Below the pieces are notes generated by a model that saw only the letters and a list, made by a program, of their open reading frames with translations, was not told the DNA's origin and did not search any database. The translations under genes and the position numbers were made by a program. 64,000 nucleotides of DNA from Palsa-504 sp963808315 (GTDB lineage: Bacteria > Actinomycetota > Actinomycetes > Streptosporangiales > Streptosporangiaceae): the NCBI GenBank assembly GCA_963808315.1, contig CAWEFK010000026.1, forward strand, positions 1 to 64,000, given 5' to 3'. Below, in pieces: positions 27,230-36,158 of the stretch. How positions within the stretch are numbered: the stretch's first letter is position 1; each line of letters opens with the position of its first letter.

Positions 27230-27718
27230 ATGGGATCACCCGAACAGTCCGGCCGGAGACGCGCGGTGCGCGGCCTCCGTCGCGGGCTGCGGGCTGCCCT
27301 GGCCCCAGACCGCGACGGGGACCGCGGCTCGAGCGCGATCGAGCTGGCCATCTTCGGCTTTGTCATCATCTTCGCCAGCATGCTCCTGGTCGAGTACGGG
27401 CTCTGGTTCGAAGCCAGGCACGCCGCGCTCGCCGCGGCCCAGCAAGGTGACCTGGTGGCCAGAGAAAACGCCTTCACCGATCAGCAGGGCTGGCGGATCC
27501 TGGCGAAGAACGCCGCGCAAAGTTACTACCAGGGGCTGGACACCGGTGTGCTCTCCGGGGTCACCGCGACGGCCCATCCGGGCCAGCAGCCCGACACGGT
27601 CACGGTGGAGCTGAACGGATCGCTGAACGCCGTGATCTCGCTGCCGATCCACGTCGCGGTCACCGGTCCCATCGAGTGCTTCCGCACCGACGTGAGCCAG
27701 GGGATGGCGTGCGGATGA
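27230..27718 (+). CDS. TadE-like minor pilin
   Basis: The protein has 162 residues with a basic leader, prepilin-like DRGSSAIELAIFGFVIIFAS (Glu at +5 of the processed end) and an extracytoplasmic part of about 105 residues. HAALAAAQQGDLVARENA after the helix is typical of TadE. It ends with a Cys pair (IECFRTD and MACG) that could form a disulfide. The stop overlaps the ATG of the next TadE-like gene. Confidence 0.82.
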   Translation: MGSPEQSGRRRAVRGLRRGLRAALAPDRDGDRGSSAIELAIFGFVIIFASMLLVEYGLWFEARHAALAAAQQGDLVARENAFTDQQGWRILAKNAAQSYYQGLDTGVLSGVTATAHPGQQPDTVTVELNGSLNAVISLPIHVAVTGPIECFRTDVSQGMACG

Positions 27719-28191
27719 AGCGCCAGCCGTCCTTCGCGCGCCGGGCCAGGCGTGACCGCGGTTCGATGGCCGTGGAACTGGTCATCGCGGCGCCCGCGCT
27801 GATGGTGCTGATCCTCCTGCTGAGCGCGGGCGGGGAGTGGCTGAACCTGAACAGCGCGGTGAGCGCGGCCGCCCGCGACTCGGTCCGGGCGGCATCGCTG
27901 GCCCGCACCCTGTCCGCCGCGACCACCGACGCGCAGCAGGCGGCCGACGCCGACCTGGGTGACGTGTGCGCCGGCAACGTCGGCACCGTCCCGCCGGTCA
28001 GGCCCGTGCCGTACCGGGACGGCGTCCCGCTGCCGAGGTCGGAAAACAACTTCGCCGTCGCCGATGTCGTCCAGGTCACCGTGACCTGCGTGGCCCAGCT
28101 TGGCGTCTTCCGGGCCCTCGGCTTGCGCTCCAGCCACACGTTCACCGCATCGGCCGTGGCCCCGCTCGACCCGTTCACGGGGCGGCAGTGA
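27715..28191 (+). CDS. TadE-like minor pilin
   Basis: A 158-residue protein beginning at ATG 27715, overlapping the previous stop. The prepilin-type segment is RDRGSMAVELVIAAPALMVLIL, followed by the TadE-typical LNLNSAVSAAARDSVRAASL. Two Cys residues lie in the outer domain (DVCAGN and VTCVAQ). It is the second of three TadE/TadF-class proteins expressed together and probably forms a pseudopilin complex that supports the pilus. Confidence 0.82.
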   Translation: MKRQPSFARRARRDRGSMAVELVIAAPALMVLILLLSAGGEWLNLNSAVSAAARDSVRAASLARTLSAATTDAQQAADADLGDVCAGNVGTVPPVRPVPYRDGVPLPRSENNFAVADVVQVTVTCVAQLGVFRALGLRSSHTFTASAVAPLDPFTGRQ

Positions 28192-28679
28192 TGCGCGCCA
28201 GAATCCGGCCGGACCTCGACCTCGACCTCGACCTCGACCGGGGCTCCATCTCCCTGTGGGTGGTGATGTTCGCCTTCATCACCATGATCATGCTCACCCT
28301 GCTGGTCGACGGCGGCCAGGTGATGATCGCCAAGTCCCAGGCCGCGGACATCGCCGAGCAGGCCGCGCGGGCCGCGGCCGACGACATCTCGCCGGCCGCG
28401 CTCAGGAACGGCCAGGTCGCGGTCGCCGCAGGCGCCTGCGACCAGGCCGGTCCGGCCGCCAGTCTCCTGTCCACCTACGCGAAGGGAGCGGGCACCGACG
28501 TGACCCAGTTCACTTGCCTCCCGGGTACCGACCCGGCCGGGACGCCGGACGTCACCGTCACGGTCTGGGTGACCGTGACCCCGGCTATCTCGGCCGGGGC
28601 GTTCGGCGATTTCAATTTCCACGTCGCCGAGACGGCCTACCTGGCCTGCGGCAGCGCTGACGCCCAGGTGGCCTGCTGA
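28191..28679 (+). CDS. Third pseudopilin-like Tad protein (TadF/Tad-G class)
   Basis: The protein has 162 residues. ATG 28191 overlaps the previous TGA. The leader contains a repeated Asp-Leu stretch encoded by four tandem GACCTC hexamers (about 28213-28238). Then RGSISLWVVMFAFITMIMLT forms the transmembrane helix, with the TadG-like downstream VDGGQVMIAKSQAADIAEQA and AARAAADDI. The outer part has Cys residues at GACDQAG and FTCLPG and near the C-terminus. The Asp repeat in place of a basic leader is odd and may be a recent expansion. Confidence 0.78.
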   Translation: MRARIRPDLDLDLDLDRGSISLWVVMFAFITMIMLTLLVDGGQVMIAKSQAADIAEQAARAAADDISPAALRNGQVAVAAGACDQAGPAASLLSTYAKGAGTDVTQFTCLPGTDPAGTPDVTVTVWVTVTPAISAGAFGDFNFHVAETAYLACGSADAQVAC

Positions 28680-31600
28680 TGGCGCCGCCGATTCCCGGGC
28701 TCAGGCGCCCGGTCACGATCAGGCACCGGACGCCGGGCGACGTCCTGGCGGGGGTGGCCGCCGTGGTGGCGTTGACCGCGCTGACCATCGGGGTGCCGAT
28801 CGCGCTGATCACGGTCATCGGCCTGCCGCTACCGCACGCCCTGCCGGGCATGTCGGCTCTGACCAGCCAGCTCGACATCAGCTCGATCCTGCGGATCCTG
28901 TCCGTGGTCATCTGGCTGGCCTGGATCCAGCTGGTCTGGTGCGTGCTGGTGGAGATCAAGGCGGCCATCAGCAACGTCGGGGTGCCGTCCCGGGTCCCGC
29001 TGGCCGGGCCGACCCAGTCGGCCGCGCACCGCCTGGTGACCGCGGCGCTGCTGCTGTTCACCGCGGCCGCCGCGCTCGCGCCCGCGGTCCATAACGCCAG
29101 CGCGCCGCGTCCGGCGCCGTCGATATCGGCTCAGGTCATCCCGGGCCCCGAGCTGGCCACCCAGACCGCGCCCGCGCACAGCGCGCCGAACGCCGAGAAG
29201 GCGTACATGGTCAAGCCGCCCGTCGGCCGTTTCCACGAGTCGCTGTGGGAAATCGCGCAGAACCACCTCGGGGACGGCCGCCGCTACCGGGAAGTCTTCG
29301 AGCTGAACAAGGACCGGATCCAGCCGGACGGCACCAAGCTGACGATCGCCAGCCTGATCCGTCCGGGCTGGATGCTGCTGATGCCGAAGGACGCCCACGG
29401 CCCCGGCATCGAGCCGGTCACGCCCAAGCTGGCCAGTGAGCTCGGCCTGGACTCGCACCCCTCGGCGGGCCGCGTCGTGGATGCGGGCTGGGGGAGCACG
29501 GGCGGTGCTTCCGGCGCCGTCAGCGCCTCGGCCGGTGTCGTGACACCTGGCACCGAGCTGTCAGGCGGGTCCGTTCGGGACAATGGAATTTTCGCCGCGC
29601 CGTCATCGGCCGCACCTGGAGCCGCGGCCTGGCCGTACGAGCTTTCCTCGGCCTCGCTGCTGGCGGCCGGGGTGCTGGTCGCGCTCGGCCGCCGCCGGCG
29701 GGAGCAGCTGTGGCGGCGGGCCTTCGGGTGCCGGATCGCGGGCCCGGATCCGGATGCGGCGCTGGCCGAGAAGGCGCTGCGGCTCGGGGCGGACGACCCG
29801 GCCGTGCGGATGCTCGACACCGGGCTTCGCTACTTGTCCTCGCAGCTCGCGGCCCAGGACAGGACGCCGCCGACCGTTTTCGCGGCTCACCTCGGCCAGG
29901 AAAACCTGGACCTGTGGATCGCGCCGCCCGACCCGGACCCGCCGCGGCCCTGGCTGGCCGCCGACGGTGGCCAGGTATGGCGGCTGCCGCGCGCGGCCGC
30001 CAGCGGGCTCGAGGTAGCCGAGGCGCCCGGCTCACGCCGGGCCGGGCCTGCCGGGTCCGCGGGGTCCGCGGGGTCCGCGGGGTCCGCGGGGTCCGCGGGG
30101 TCCGCGGGGTTGGGCCTGCCCCTGGCGGATGGCGGCACGCTGGCGCCGTACCCGGGCCTGATCTCCCTCGGTACCAACTCCACCGGCCGGATCATGGTGG
30201 ACCTAGAGGTGGCGCACGGTCTGATCGCGGTGCGCGGCCCGCGCCCGGTGGTGCAGGCGGCGCTGTCCGCGCTCGCCGTCGAGCTGGTGACCAACCGGTG
30301 GTCGGACCGGATGCAGGTCACCCTGGTCGGCTTTGGCGACGGCCTGACCGACCTGGCGCCCGAACGGGTCAGGGTGGTCCGCACCCTGGATGAGGCCCTG
30401 CCCGAGCTGGAGATCCACGCGGCTCAGGTCAGGGACGCGCTCGCCGCGGCCGGGCTGGAATCGGTGCTGACCGGCCGGTCCCGCACGGCGGATGAGCAGG
30501 CGTGGGCGCCGCACTACCTGATCATGGGGGTGCCGCCGACGCAGGCCCAGGCCGAACGGCTGCTCGCGCTGGCCAGGAGCCGGTACCGGATGGCGGCGGG
30601 GTACGTGATCGCGGGTGACGTGCGCGGCGCCACCTGGACCTGGGACCTGTCCGCCGAGGGCAGGCTGAAGGCGGGCGTGCTCGGCTTCGACCTCGAGGCG
30701 CAGTTGCTGCCGCCGGATCAGTACGCGGCGATGGTCAAGCTGTTCCACGCCGCGGCGGCCGGGGTGGACCTTCCGCTTGCGGCGCTGGCGCCGGGAGCGG
30801 CACCCGACGCCCAGCTCGTTCCCGGTTCGGTGATGCCGGTGGAGATCGGCTTGCTCGGCCAGACCGGCGTCCAGGCCCCGGGGCCGCTGGAGCCGGACCG
30901 GCTCGCCCTGGCCACCGAGCTCGTGGTGTACCTGGCCGTGCACCCGGACGGCGTGCACACCAACGTGCTGACCGGGGCGCTGTGGCCGCGCGGGGTCCCG
31001 GCCGAGGTGCGGGACGCCGCGCTGGCCCGGGTGCACGGCTGGCTCGGCACCGACGGGACCGGGCAGCCGAACCTGCTCACCGACCCGTCCGGCCGGCTCC
31101 GCCTGGGGCCAGGCGTGCGGGTCGACTGGCAGGTGTTCCGCGCCTTGTTCGCGCGGGCCAGCCAGGCGGCCGCGGCCTCCGGCACCAGCGCCGAGGCAGA
31201 GTACCTGGAGCGGGCCCTGGCCCTGGTCCGCGGGCAGTTCCTGGACGGGCGGGACTCCTCACGGTACGCCTGGCTGGCCGCCGATGACGTGGAGTACGAG
31301 GTCACCGCCGCGGTCGCCGACGCCGCCCACCGGCTGGCCGCGCTGCGGCTGGCGGCGGGGGAGGCGCACGCGGCGATGGAGGCGGCGCGGGCCGGGCTCC
31401 GGCTCGCCTTCAACGACGAGCTGCTCTGGCGCGACCTGCTGACGGCCGCCGCCGCGACCAGGCAGGAGTATGTGCTCCGCTCGGTGGTGGGCGAGATCTC
31501 CGCCCGGGTGGCGCTGGATGAGGTGATGCCGCGGATGGCACCGGAAACCGAGGCGCTCATCGACGAGCTCCTCCCGTCCTGGCGGACGTCGGCGGCATGA
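28679..31600 (+). CDS. LysM-BTAD membrane protein of the Tad locus
   Basis: The protein has 973 residues. Transmembrane segments occur near residues 22-50, 70-92 and 118-140. A LysM-like domain (RFHESLWEIAQNHLGDGRRY, ending with a MLLMP motif) lies at about 185-240, and another hydrophobic segment at about 320-340. A Gly-Ser-Ala repeat coded by about six TCCGCGGGG units (30054-30110) marks a linker. The C-terminal third, with ELVVYLAVHPDGVHTNVLTG and LWPRG, is an OmpR-like winged helix followed by a bacterial transcriptional activator domain. Such proteins sit in actinobacterial Tad loci; whether they regulate transcription from the membrane is not established. ATG 28679 overlaps the previous stop. 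Confidence 0.82.
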   Translation: MAPPIPGLRRPVTIRHRTPGDVLAGVAAVVALTALTIGVPIALITVIGLPLPHALPGMSALTSQLDISSILRILSVVIWLAWIQLVWCVLVEIKAAISNVGVPSRVPLAGPTQSAAHRLVTAALLLFTAAAALAPAVHNASAPRPAPSISAQVIPGPELATQTAPAHSAPNAEKAYMVKPPVGRFHESLWEIAQNHLGDGRRYREVFELNKDRIQPDGTKLTIASLIRPGWMLLMPKDAHGPGIEPVTPKLASELGLDSHPSAGRVVDAGWGSTGGASGAVSASAGVVTPGTELSGGSVRDNGIFAAPSSAAPGAAAWPYELSSASLLAAGVLVALGRRRREQLWRRAFGCRIAGPDPDAALAEKALRLGADDPAVRMLDTGLRYLSSQLAAQDRTPPTVFAAHLGQENLDLWIAPPDPDPPRPWLAADGGQVWRLPRAAASGLEVAEAPGSRRAGPAGSAGSAGSAGSAGSAGSAGLGLPLADGGTLAPYPGLISLGTNSTGRIMVDLEVAHGLIAVRGPRPVVQAALSALAVELVTNRWSDRMQVTLVGFGDGLTDLAPERVRVVRTLDEALPELEIHAAQVRDALAAAGLESVLTGRSRTADEQAWAPHYLIMGVPPTQAQAERLLALARSRYRMAAGYVIAGDVRGATWTWDLSAEGRLKAGVLGFDLEAQLLPPDQYAAMVKLFHAAAAGVDLPLAALAPGAAPDAQLVPGSVMPVEIGLLGQTGVQAPGPLEPDRLALATELVVYLAVHPDGVHTNVLTGALWPRGVPAEVRDAALARVHGWLGTDGTGQPNLLTDPSGRLRLGPGVRVDWQVFRALFARASQAAAASGTSAEAEYLERALALVRGQFLDGRDSSRYAWLAADDVEYEVTAAVADAAHRLAALRLAAGEAHAAMEAARAGLRLAFNDELLWRDLLTAAAATRQEYVLRSVVGEISARVALDEVMPRMAPETEALIDELLPSWRTSAA
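30054..30110 (+). repeat. 9-bp tandem repeat inside the LysM-BTAD gene
   Basis: About six copies of TCCGCGGGG encode Gly-Ser-Ala units in a linker of the LysM-BTAD protein. A multiple of three keeps the frame, so copy number can vary without breaking the gene. Confidence 0.85.
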
Positions 31601-32264
31601 TGCCTGGCCCGCTCACCAGGTCCCGGCGGCTGGCCTGCGCCGGGCTGCTCGCCGCGGTGGCGGCCTGGCGGCGGGCTGCGGCGGGTCGAAGCCGCCCGTG
31701 TTCAACCCGGGCGGCCCGGATTCCGCGGCCGCCGCCACCCCGCTGGCGCAGCCGTCCGGGCCCGCGGGGGTGGACATGCCGCCGTTCGGCTCCAATGCGC
31801 ACGTCGTGATGACCGGCTGGCTGCCCAAGAACGCTCACCTGGCGCAGGCCGTGCTGACCGACAAGGACTACGAGCTGGCGTACCTGTACGCGGAATACAC
31901 CGGCGGGCAGTCCGGCGACTGGGCCAGCTACGTCAGCTCGGCGATGGCCCCCACGCTGCAGAGCGCCCTGTCGGCTCAGCAGGTGACCACCCAGTCGTTC
32001 AAGGGCACGATCAGCTTCTTCGACCTCACGGTGAGAAGCGCCCCCGACGGGCGGACGAATGTGGATGTGTCCGGCTGCGTCGACACCGCGCAGGCCGTGA
32101 ACACCGACCTGGCCACCGGCGCGGTGCTGCCGGGCCAGTCACCATCCGACACCGATTACTACCGCTACACCGACGAGCTGGCCCCCAAGGCGGGCGGCTT
32201 CTGGCAGGTTGTCGCGAACTACCAGCCTATTTATTACCCGCAGGCTAAGGAGTGCAAGCCGTGA
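31597..32264 (+). CDS. Tad-locus lipoprotein, frameshift in the signal peptide
   Basis: ATG 31597, overlapping the preceding stop, starts a signal peptide (basic start, then LACAGLLAAVAA). The frame then goes wrong. With one more C in the CC at 31664-31665 it would continue LAAGCGGSKPPVFNPGG, a perfect lipobox, and go on to the readable frame ending at 32264. The mature protein (about 190 residues) contains FGSNAHVVMTGWLPKNAHLA and an NTF2-like-looking region with YLYAEYTGGQSGDW and DVSGCVDTA. Function is unknown; co-transcription with the pilus genes is likely. Confidence 0.72.
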
Positions 32265-33322
32265 AGCGTGCCCAGAAGGTCAGAGCCTCCAGAATCCGCG
32301 CCTGGTCTTGCGCCGTCGCCGGGCTGGCCGTGCTGCTGCCTGTCCTGCTCGCGGGTCCGGCCCACGCCTACGACGGGCCGCCGCCGGTCAGCTGCCCGCC
32401 GGGCAGCCAGTGCTACCTGTGGCTGATGAGCCAGACCCATTTCGGCGGGTCCGGTTACTCGGCGGGGAGCGGCACCCCGATCCCGATCCAGCCGCCGCCG
32501 TGCCGCTGGGTTCCCGAGGGCAACGCGCAGACCGGCAGCCAGTACCTGGTCAGCTCCTACCACGGCACCCCGCCCGCGCAGAACGCTCCGAACGGCCAGT
32601 ACGCCTCCTACACCCAGGCCGCGGCGATGATCGCCGCGCACTCGACCCAGCCGGGGCAGTGGTATTACCGGCCGGACCAGCCGGGCCAGAGCCCGGCCCA
32701 GCAGGCGGTGTGCGCCGGCGAGCCGCGCTGGTTCTTCGCCCTCCCGGCCGAGCCGCTGCCGGGCGGCACCCTGGCCCCGGTAGCGCTGGCCCAGCTGGCC
32801 ACCGGCACGCTGCGGATCCCGAAGGCAGGCGCGATGGTGCTCAGCCCGAAGAACGGACCCACGTACTCCAACCTGCCCACGTTCGTCCGGGTGACGTTCA
32901 ACCCGCAGCCTGAGATCGGGCCGGGCGGAGTTCCCTACGTGACGGACTACGCCGCGGTGCAGGGCGCCGCCGCCACCGTCTGGGTCATCGCGGAACCGCT
33001 GCAGCTCAGCACCAGCGACACCACCGCCACGCTGTACCGCCAGGCCTGCGGTTACCTGGGCTCGACGGAGCTGGCCCTGCACCCGGACCAGGTAGCCCGC
33101 GTCGGCGCGAACGGCACGGCCGACTGCGGGGTGACCTTCCATCAGCCGGGCACCTGGCGGATCACCGCCGAGGTGCGGTGGCGGACCTGCTGGGTCCCCG
33201 AGGAGGTGTTCACCCCGCCGCCGGCCCAGTGCACCCCGGTCCCCGGCGCCGCCCTGAACCCGGCCATCTGGAACCACAACGTGGCCGTGCACGAGATCCA
33301 GGCCGCCAACGGCACCGGCTGA
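32261..33322 (+). CDS. Secreted protein at the end of the Tad operon
   Basis: The protein has about 353 residues. GTG 32261 overlaps the upstream TGA and has AAGGAG eight bases before it; GTG 32252 is an alternative. A signal peptide (WSCAVAGLAVLLPVLLAGPA, cut after AHA) is followed by a Cys-rich exported protein with paired Cys (VSCPPGSQCY), several aromatic residues and a C-terminal half that includes FVRVTFNPQPEI and TWRITAEVRWRTCWVPEE, an Ig-like beta look. No family was recognised. Its place suggests a surface component of the pilus system. Confidence 0.75.
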   Translation: MKRAQKVRASRIRAWSCAVAGLAVLLPVLLAGPAHAYDGPPPVSCPPGSQCYLWLMSQTHFGGSGYSAGSGTPIPIQPPPCRWVPEGNAQTGSQYLVSSYHGTPPAQNAPNGQYASYTQAAAMIAAHSTQPGQWYYRPDQPGQSPAQQAVCAGEPRWFFALPAEPLPGGTLAPVALAQLATGTLRIPKAGAMVLSPKNGPTYSNLPTFVRVTFNPQPEIGPGGVPYVTDYAAVQGAAATVWVIAEPLQLSTSDTTATLYRQACGYLGSTELALHPDQVARVGANGTADCGVTFHQPGTWRITAEVRWRTCWVPEEVFTPPPAQCTPVPGAALNPAIWNHNVAVHEIQAANGTG

Positions 33323-33333
33323 GCCCGGGTACG

Positions 33334-33375
33334 CGGTCACCCCGGGCTGGCGGTCACCCCGGGCTGGCGGTCACC
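33334..33375. repeat. 17-bp tandem repeat, two and a half copies
   Basis: CGGTCACCCCGGGCTGG occurs at 33334-33350 and 33351-33367 and partially at 33368-33375. It separates the convergent secreted-protein gene and LuxR remnant and contains the stop of the latter. CCCGGG pairs could fold as a terminator. Confidence 0.75.
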
Positions 33376-33960
33376 AGGGGTCTTCTTGGTCGGCTGGATC
33401 GACGATATGCAGGTGGTAGGCCTGAGCCGCCGCCTCTCCCCGGCTGGTCACGTCGAGCTTGCCGAGGATGTTGGACACGTGCACGCTGGCCGTCTTCGGG
33501 GAGATGAACAGCGCGGCGGCGATCTACCGGTTGCTGCGCCCGGCCGCGACCAGCCGCAGGACCTCCAGCTCGCGCCCGGTCAGGCCGCGGACCTGACCGG
33601 GTGCAGAGCCCGGGACCCCCGGGTCTCCCCGTGATCCCGGGTCGCCGTCCGCGCGGGGGAGCCGGGTCCTGGCCCGGCGGGCCAGGACCGCGATCTGCTC
33701 GCTGAGCGATTCCGCGCCCAGCCGGGCCGCCAGCGGGTCGGCGCGTTCCAGTCGCCGGGCCGCGCCGTCGCGGTCGCCCAGAGCCAGCGCGGTCTGCGCC
33801 GCGTCCAGGCACGCCTGCGCGAGCGGATACGGCTCGCCGAGGCTGGCTCCTCCCGCACCACGAGGACGGGACTGGCGGGTCGCACGCTCATCTCTACGGT
33901 TAGCATGCCACGCGGGTCCGACATTCCGGTCAGCTCACCGGCCCTGACGGCCGTGCTCAT
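33371..33960 (-). pseudogene. LuxR-family regulator remnant with internal deletion and amber codon
   Basis: An N-terminal scrap starts at ATG 33960 (MSTAVRAGELTGMSDPRGML). It joins, with a frame change near 33850, to the C-terminal part of a large LuxR (LAL-type) regulator: QACLDAAQTALALGDRDGAA, a helical TPR-like tail and the HTH LTGRELEVLRLVAAGRSNR. A TAG then replaces the usual Gln of SNRQIA at about 33525, and the helix resumes as IAAALFISPKTASVHVSNIL. The ATPase and most TPR repeats (several hundred residues) are missing. This is a clear pseudogene. The start is coupled to the small gene upstream. Confidence 0.75.
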
Positions 33961-33967
33961 GATCGCC

Positions 33968-34252
33968 TCAGGCCGCGCGCCGGGCGGCGGGCACCGGGCT
34001 CGGCCGGCTGTCCGCCGCTCCGGCCACCCCCGCCGCGCTCGCTGCTGAGGTCGACGTGACCAGGAACGATCCGTCCGCAAAGTCGGGAACGGCGGGCATG
34101 GGCATACTACCGAACTCGTCCGCCTCGCTCAGCCCGCGCCGCCTGGCCCGCAGAATCTTGCTGGCCGTCCGGGCCAGCAGGATCCGGTGCGCCCGGTTCC
34201 GCATCTCAGCGCCGCGCTGTGAGGACAGTTCACGGAGAATCTCGGGATGCAT
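33968..34252 (-). CDS. Small conserved-looking protein upstream of LuxR remnant
   Basis: The product has 94 residues. ATG 34252 sits behind a strong GAGGAGGG site, which is the main evidence that it is real. The N-terminal half is helical and basic (HPEILRELSSQRGAEMRNRA, HRILLARTASKILRARRRG). The rest is loose and Ala/Ser/Pro-rich. It resembles small actinobacterial proteins of unknown function that precede LuxR or two-component genes. It ends seven bases before the start of the LuxR remnant. Confidence 0.6.
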   Translation of the reverse strand: MHPEILRELSSQRGAEMRNRAHRILLARTASKILRARRRGLSEADEFGSMPMPAVPDFADGSFLVTSTSAASAAGVAGAADSRPSPVPAARRAA

Positions 34253-34747
34253 GGTCCCTCCTCGGGCCCTGGGGGAACCTCGTCCGGCTCCCCACACCCT
34301 CTACATTCGCCGTAAGGCCCGGCCCCCGGCATCGGACGGATGCCCTATCTTCCGCGTCCCGGCCGGCCTAAGTCCCTCCCGGCCCACCTAAGCCGCCTAA
34401 GCCCAGGTCAGCGACGCTCTTGGTAGTCACGTCGGCGAAGCTGGCCGCAATGATGGTCTCCGCAGCTATGGTGCAGGCCGACCCCGCTAGGGACATTTCC
34501 GCCGAACGTCCCAGGCACGTTCTCAGCCACGGGACGATGTTTCCGGAAACACCGCCTGCCCCTCGCCAGCGTGCGTGCGCGCAGGCTGCGGCCGCCCCGG
34601 CCAGCGCTGGACACCCGGCCCGATCTGCGTGATCGGCTGCGACGTGCACGCCCTCAACGACCCGTGTCCCGGGGCACTCGTCTCCCCGGGCGTGCCAAGG
34701 TAACGTTCGGCCCGCTTCTCGCGGCTTCGCGGGGGGATAACCCCGAA

Positions 34748-34876
34748 CCTGACCCACCTCGAAGGACCATCGGTGTTGCTTGGGCAACCGCGATGGACCA
34801 TCGGTGTCGCTGCAGAGCGGAAGTGCCCGGCACGGGTGTGTCAGGCGAGACGGGTGGTGTTCGCGGGATGCCGACG
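34748..34876. repeat. Dispersed repeat, copy 2 (about 129 bp)
   Basis: This is the ungapped match to 16456-16585, about 89 percent by hand alignment. It has two copies of GGACCATCGGTGT and a stem CCATCGGTGTTGC / GCAACCGCGATGG with only two mismatches around TTGG. The stem is better kept here than in copy 1. It is immediately followed by a fragment of a Gfo/Idh dehydrogenase gene. Confidence 0.8.
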
Positions 34877-34892
34877 CGGGGAGCCGAGCATC

Positions 34893-35012
34893 GGCGCCCT
34901 GATGGTGGAGGCGGTCGACGTGGGACTGAACCTTCCGCGCCGTGACGAGCTCGCGCTCATCGGCGGTGACGGCACGATCGTGCTGTCCGATCCGTGGCTG
35001 CCGCTGAGCTAA
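34893..35012 (+). pseudogene. Gfo/Idh/MocA dehydrogenase fragment
   Basis: About 40 codons ending in TAA at 35010-35012 read GALMVEAVDVGLNLPRRDEL, then ALIGGDGTIVLSDPWLPLS. This looks like the strand region of Gfo/Idh C-terminal domains where a decorated VGTEG.L loop ends with DPW. There is no start and no remaining domain, so it is a relic. It lies antisense to the end of the LacI frame and directly after the dispersed repeat. Confidence 0.45.
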
Positions 35013-35042
35013 CCCCGCAGCGTTAACCCCCTCAGCGTTAGC

Positions 35043-36124
35043 CCGGGGAGGAGCCGTGGTGCCGCGCACGACGAGGGTCGGGGTAAGGACGATCTCACGC
35101 GCCGCGGTCCGGCCGCCCTCCAGCCGCTCGGCCACCAGCGCAACCGCCTGCTCCGCCTGCTGGCGGGCATCCTGGCTGACCGTGGTCAGATCCACGTGGG
35201 CCAGGCGCGCCAGCATGCTGTCGTCGTATCCCACCACGGAAAGGGCATCGGGAACCTTCAAGCCGAGCCGGAGCAGGGCGTCGATGAGCCCGACGGCGCA
35301 GCGGTCGTTGGACGCGATCACCGCGGTGGGCCGGCTGGGCCGGCCAGCAACGTGGCCGCGGCGCGGATGCCGGCCTCCTCGGTGTGGTCGCCGGGGATGA
35401 CCCGTGTCTGGCCGGACAGACCATGCCGGCGCATGGCCTGCCGGTAACCCCGGCGCCGGTCGGAGGCGATGGTTCCCCGGCCTCCGTCGATGAACGTGAT
35501 GTCCCGGTGGCCCAGATTCGCGAGGTGGTCGACCGCCTCGGCGACCCCCTGGTCATCGGCGGCCCGCACCACGTCCACGGCCTGCGCCCCGTCCACGGCC
35601 GCCACCGGGACCCGGCGCCCGATCACCACGACCGGAAGCTGCCGGCCCAGAGCAGTGAGCCGCCCGGCGGGATCATCGGGGCCGAGCAGGATGAGCGCCT
35701 CACAGCGGAAGTCGAGCAGCACGTCGACGGCCCGGCTCGTGTCACGGCTGGGCGTCACGGTGCTCAGCAGCAGGTCGTAACCGGCCTTGGTGGCGGCCGC
35801 GTCGAGTTCCGCGACCAGGTCGGCGTGGAACGTGTTGCGGACATCCATCAGCACGCCCAGGTGACGGCTGCGCCGCCTGGCCAGCAAGCTGGCCGTCCGG
35901 TCGGCCCGGTAGCCCAGCTGCTGTGCGACCTGAAGGACCCTGGCCCTGGTTGGTTCGCTGGGGCCCGGCTGGTTCCTGAGCACCAGTGATACCAGCCCGG
36001 AGGACACTCCGGCTCGGGCGGCGACGTCGGCCAGCCGCGGGCGGGGACCTGCCGCCCGCAAGCCCTCGCCCGGTTCGGAATCTGGACCAGCCACACTGCC
36101 CCCGCATCGTCGCGCCCTTGACAC
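35043..36124 (-). CDS. LacI-family repressor, one frameshift
   Basis: GTG 36124 leads to a HTH with RLADVAARAGVSSGLVSLVL and the hinge ADRTASLLARRRSRHLGVLM. The periplasmic-binding-like sensor domain follows. Near 35328-35330 (GGG on the plus strand) one base seems lost: one frame ends after LLAGPAGPP and the other continues AVIASNDRCAVGLIDALLRL and VVGYDDSMLARLAHVDLTTV, the usual LacI C-terminus, to about 35043. No in-frame stop follows at the expected point (APPR); the frame stays open to 34368, so the end is also disturbed. It is divergent from a dehydrogenase gene, with a palindromic operator between them, and so probably controls it and itself. Confidence 0.8.
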
Positions 36125-36158
36125 ATCCGCCGGGCTCAGCTAATAACCATTGTATAGA

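Larger units (their letters stand above)
34253..35042. other. Degenerate intergenic region
   Basis: No intact gene is visible in 790 bp. It holds copy 2 of the dispersed repeat (34748-34876), a short dehydrogenase fragment (34893-35012) and an unassigned stretch (34380-34700) with no recognisable product on either strand. At 35016-35043 two copies of CAGCGTTA and a CCCGGGG tract lie at the end of lacI and may act as terminator. Confidence 0.5.

Noticed and set aside
27966..28190. Upstream extension of the third pseudopilin frame
   Set aside because: It lies within the preceding TadE-like gene in another frame; ATG 28191 with stop-start overlap is the better start.
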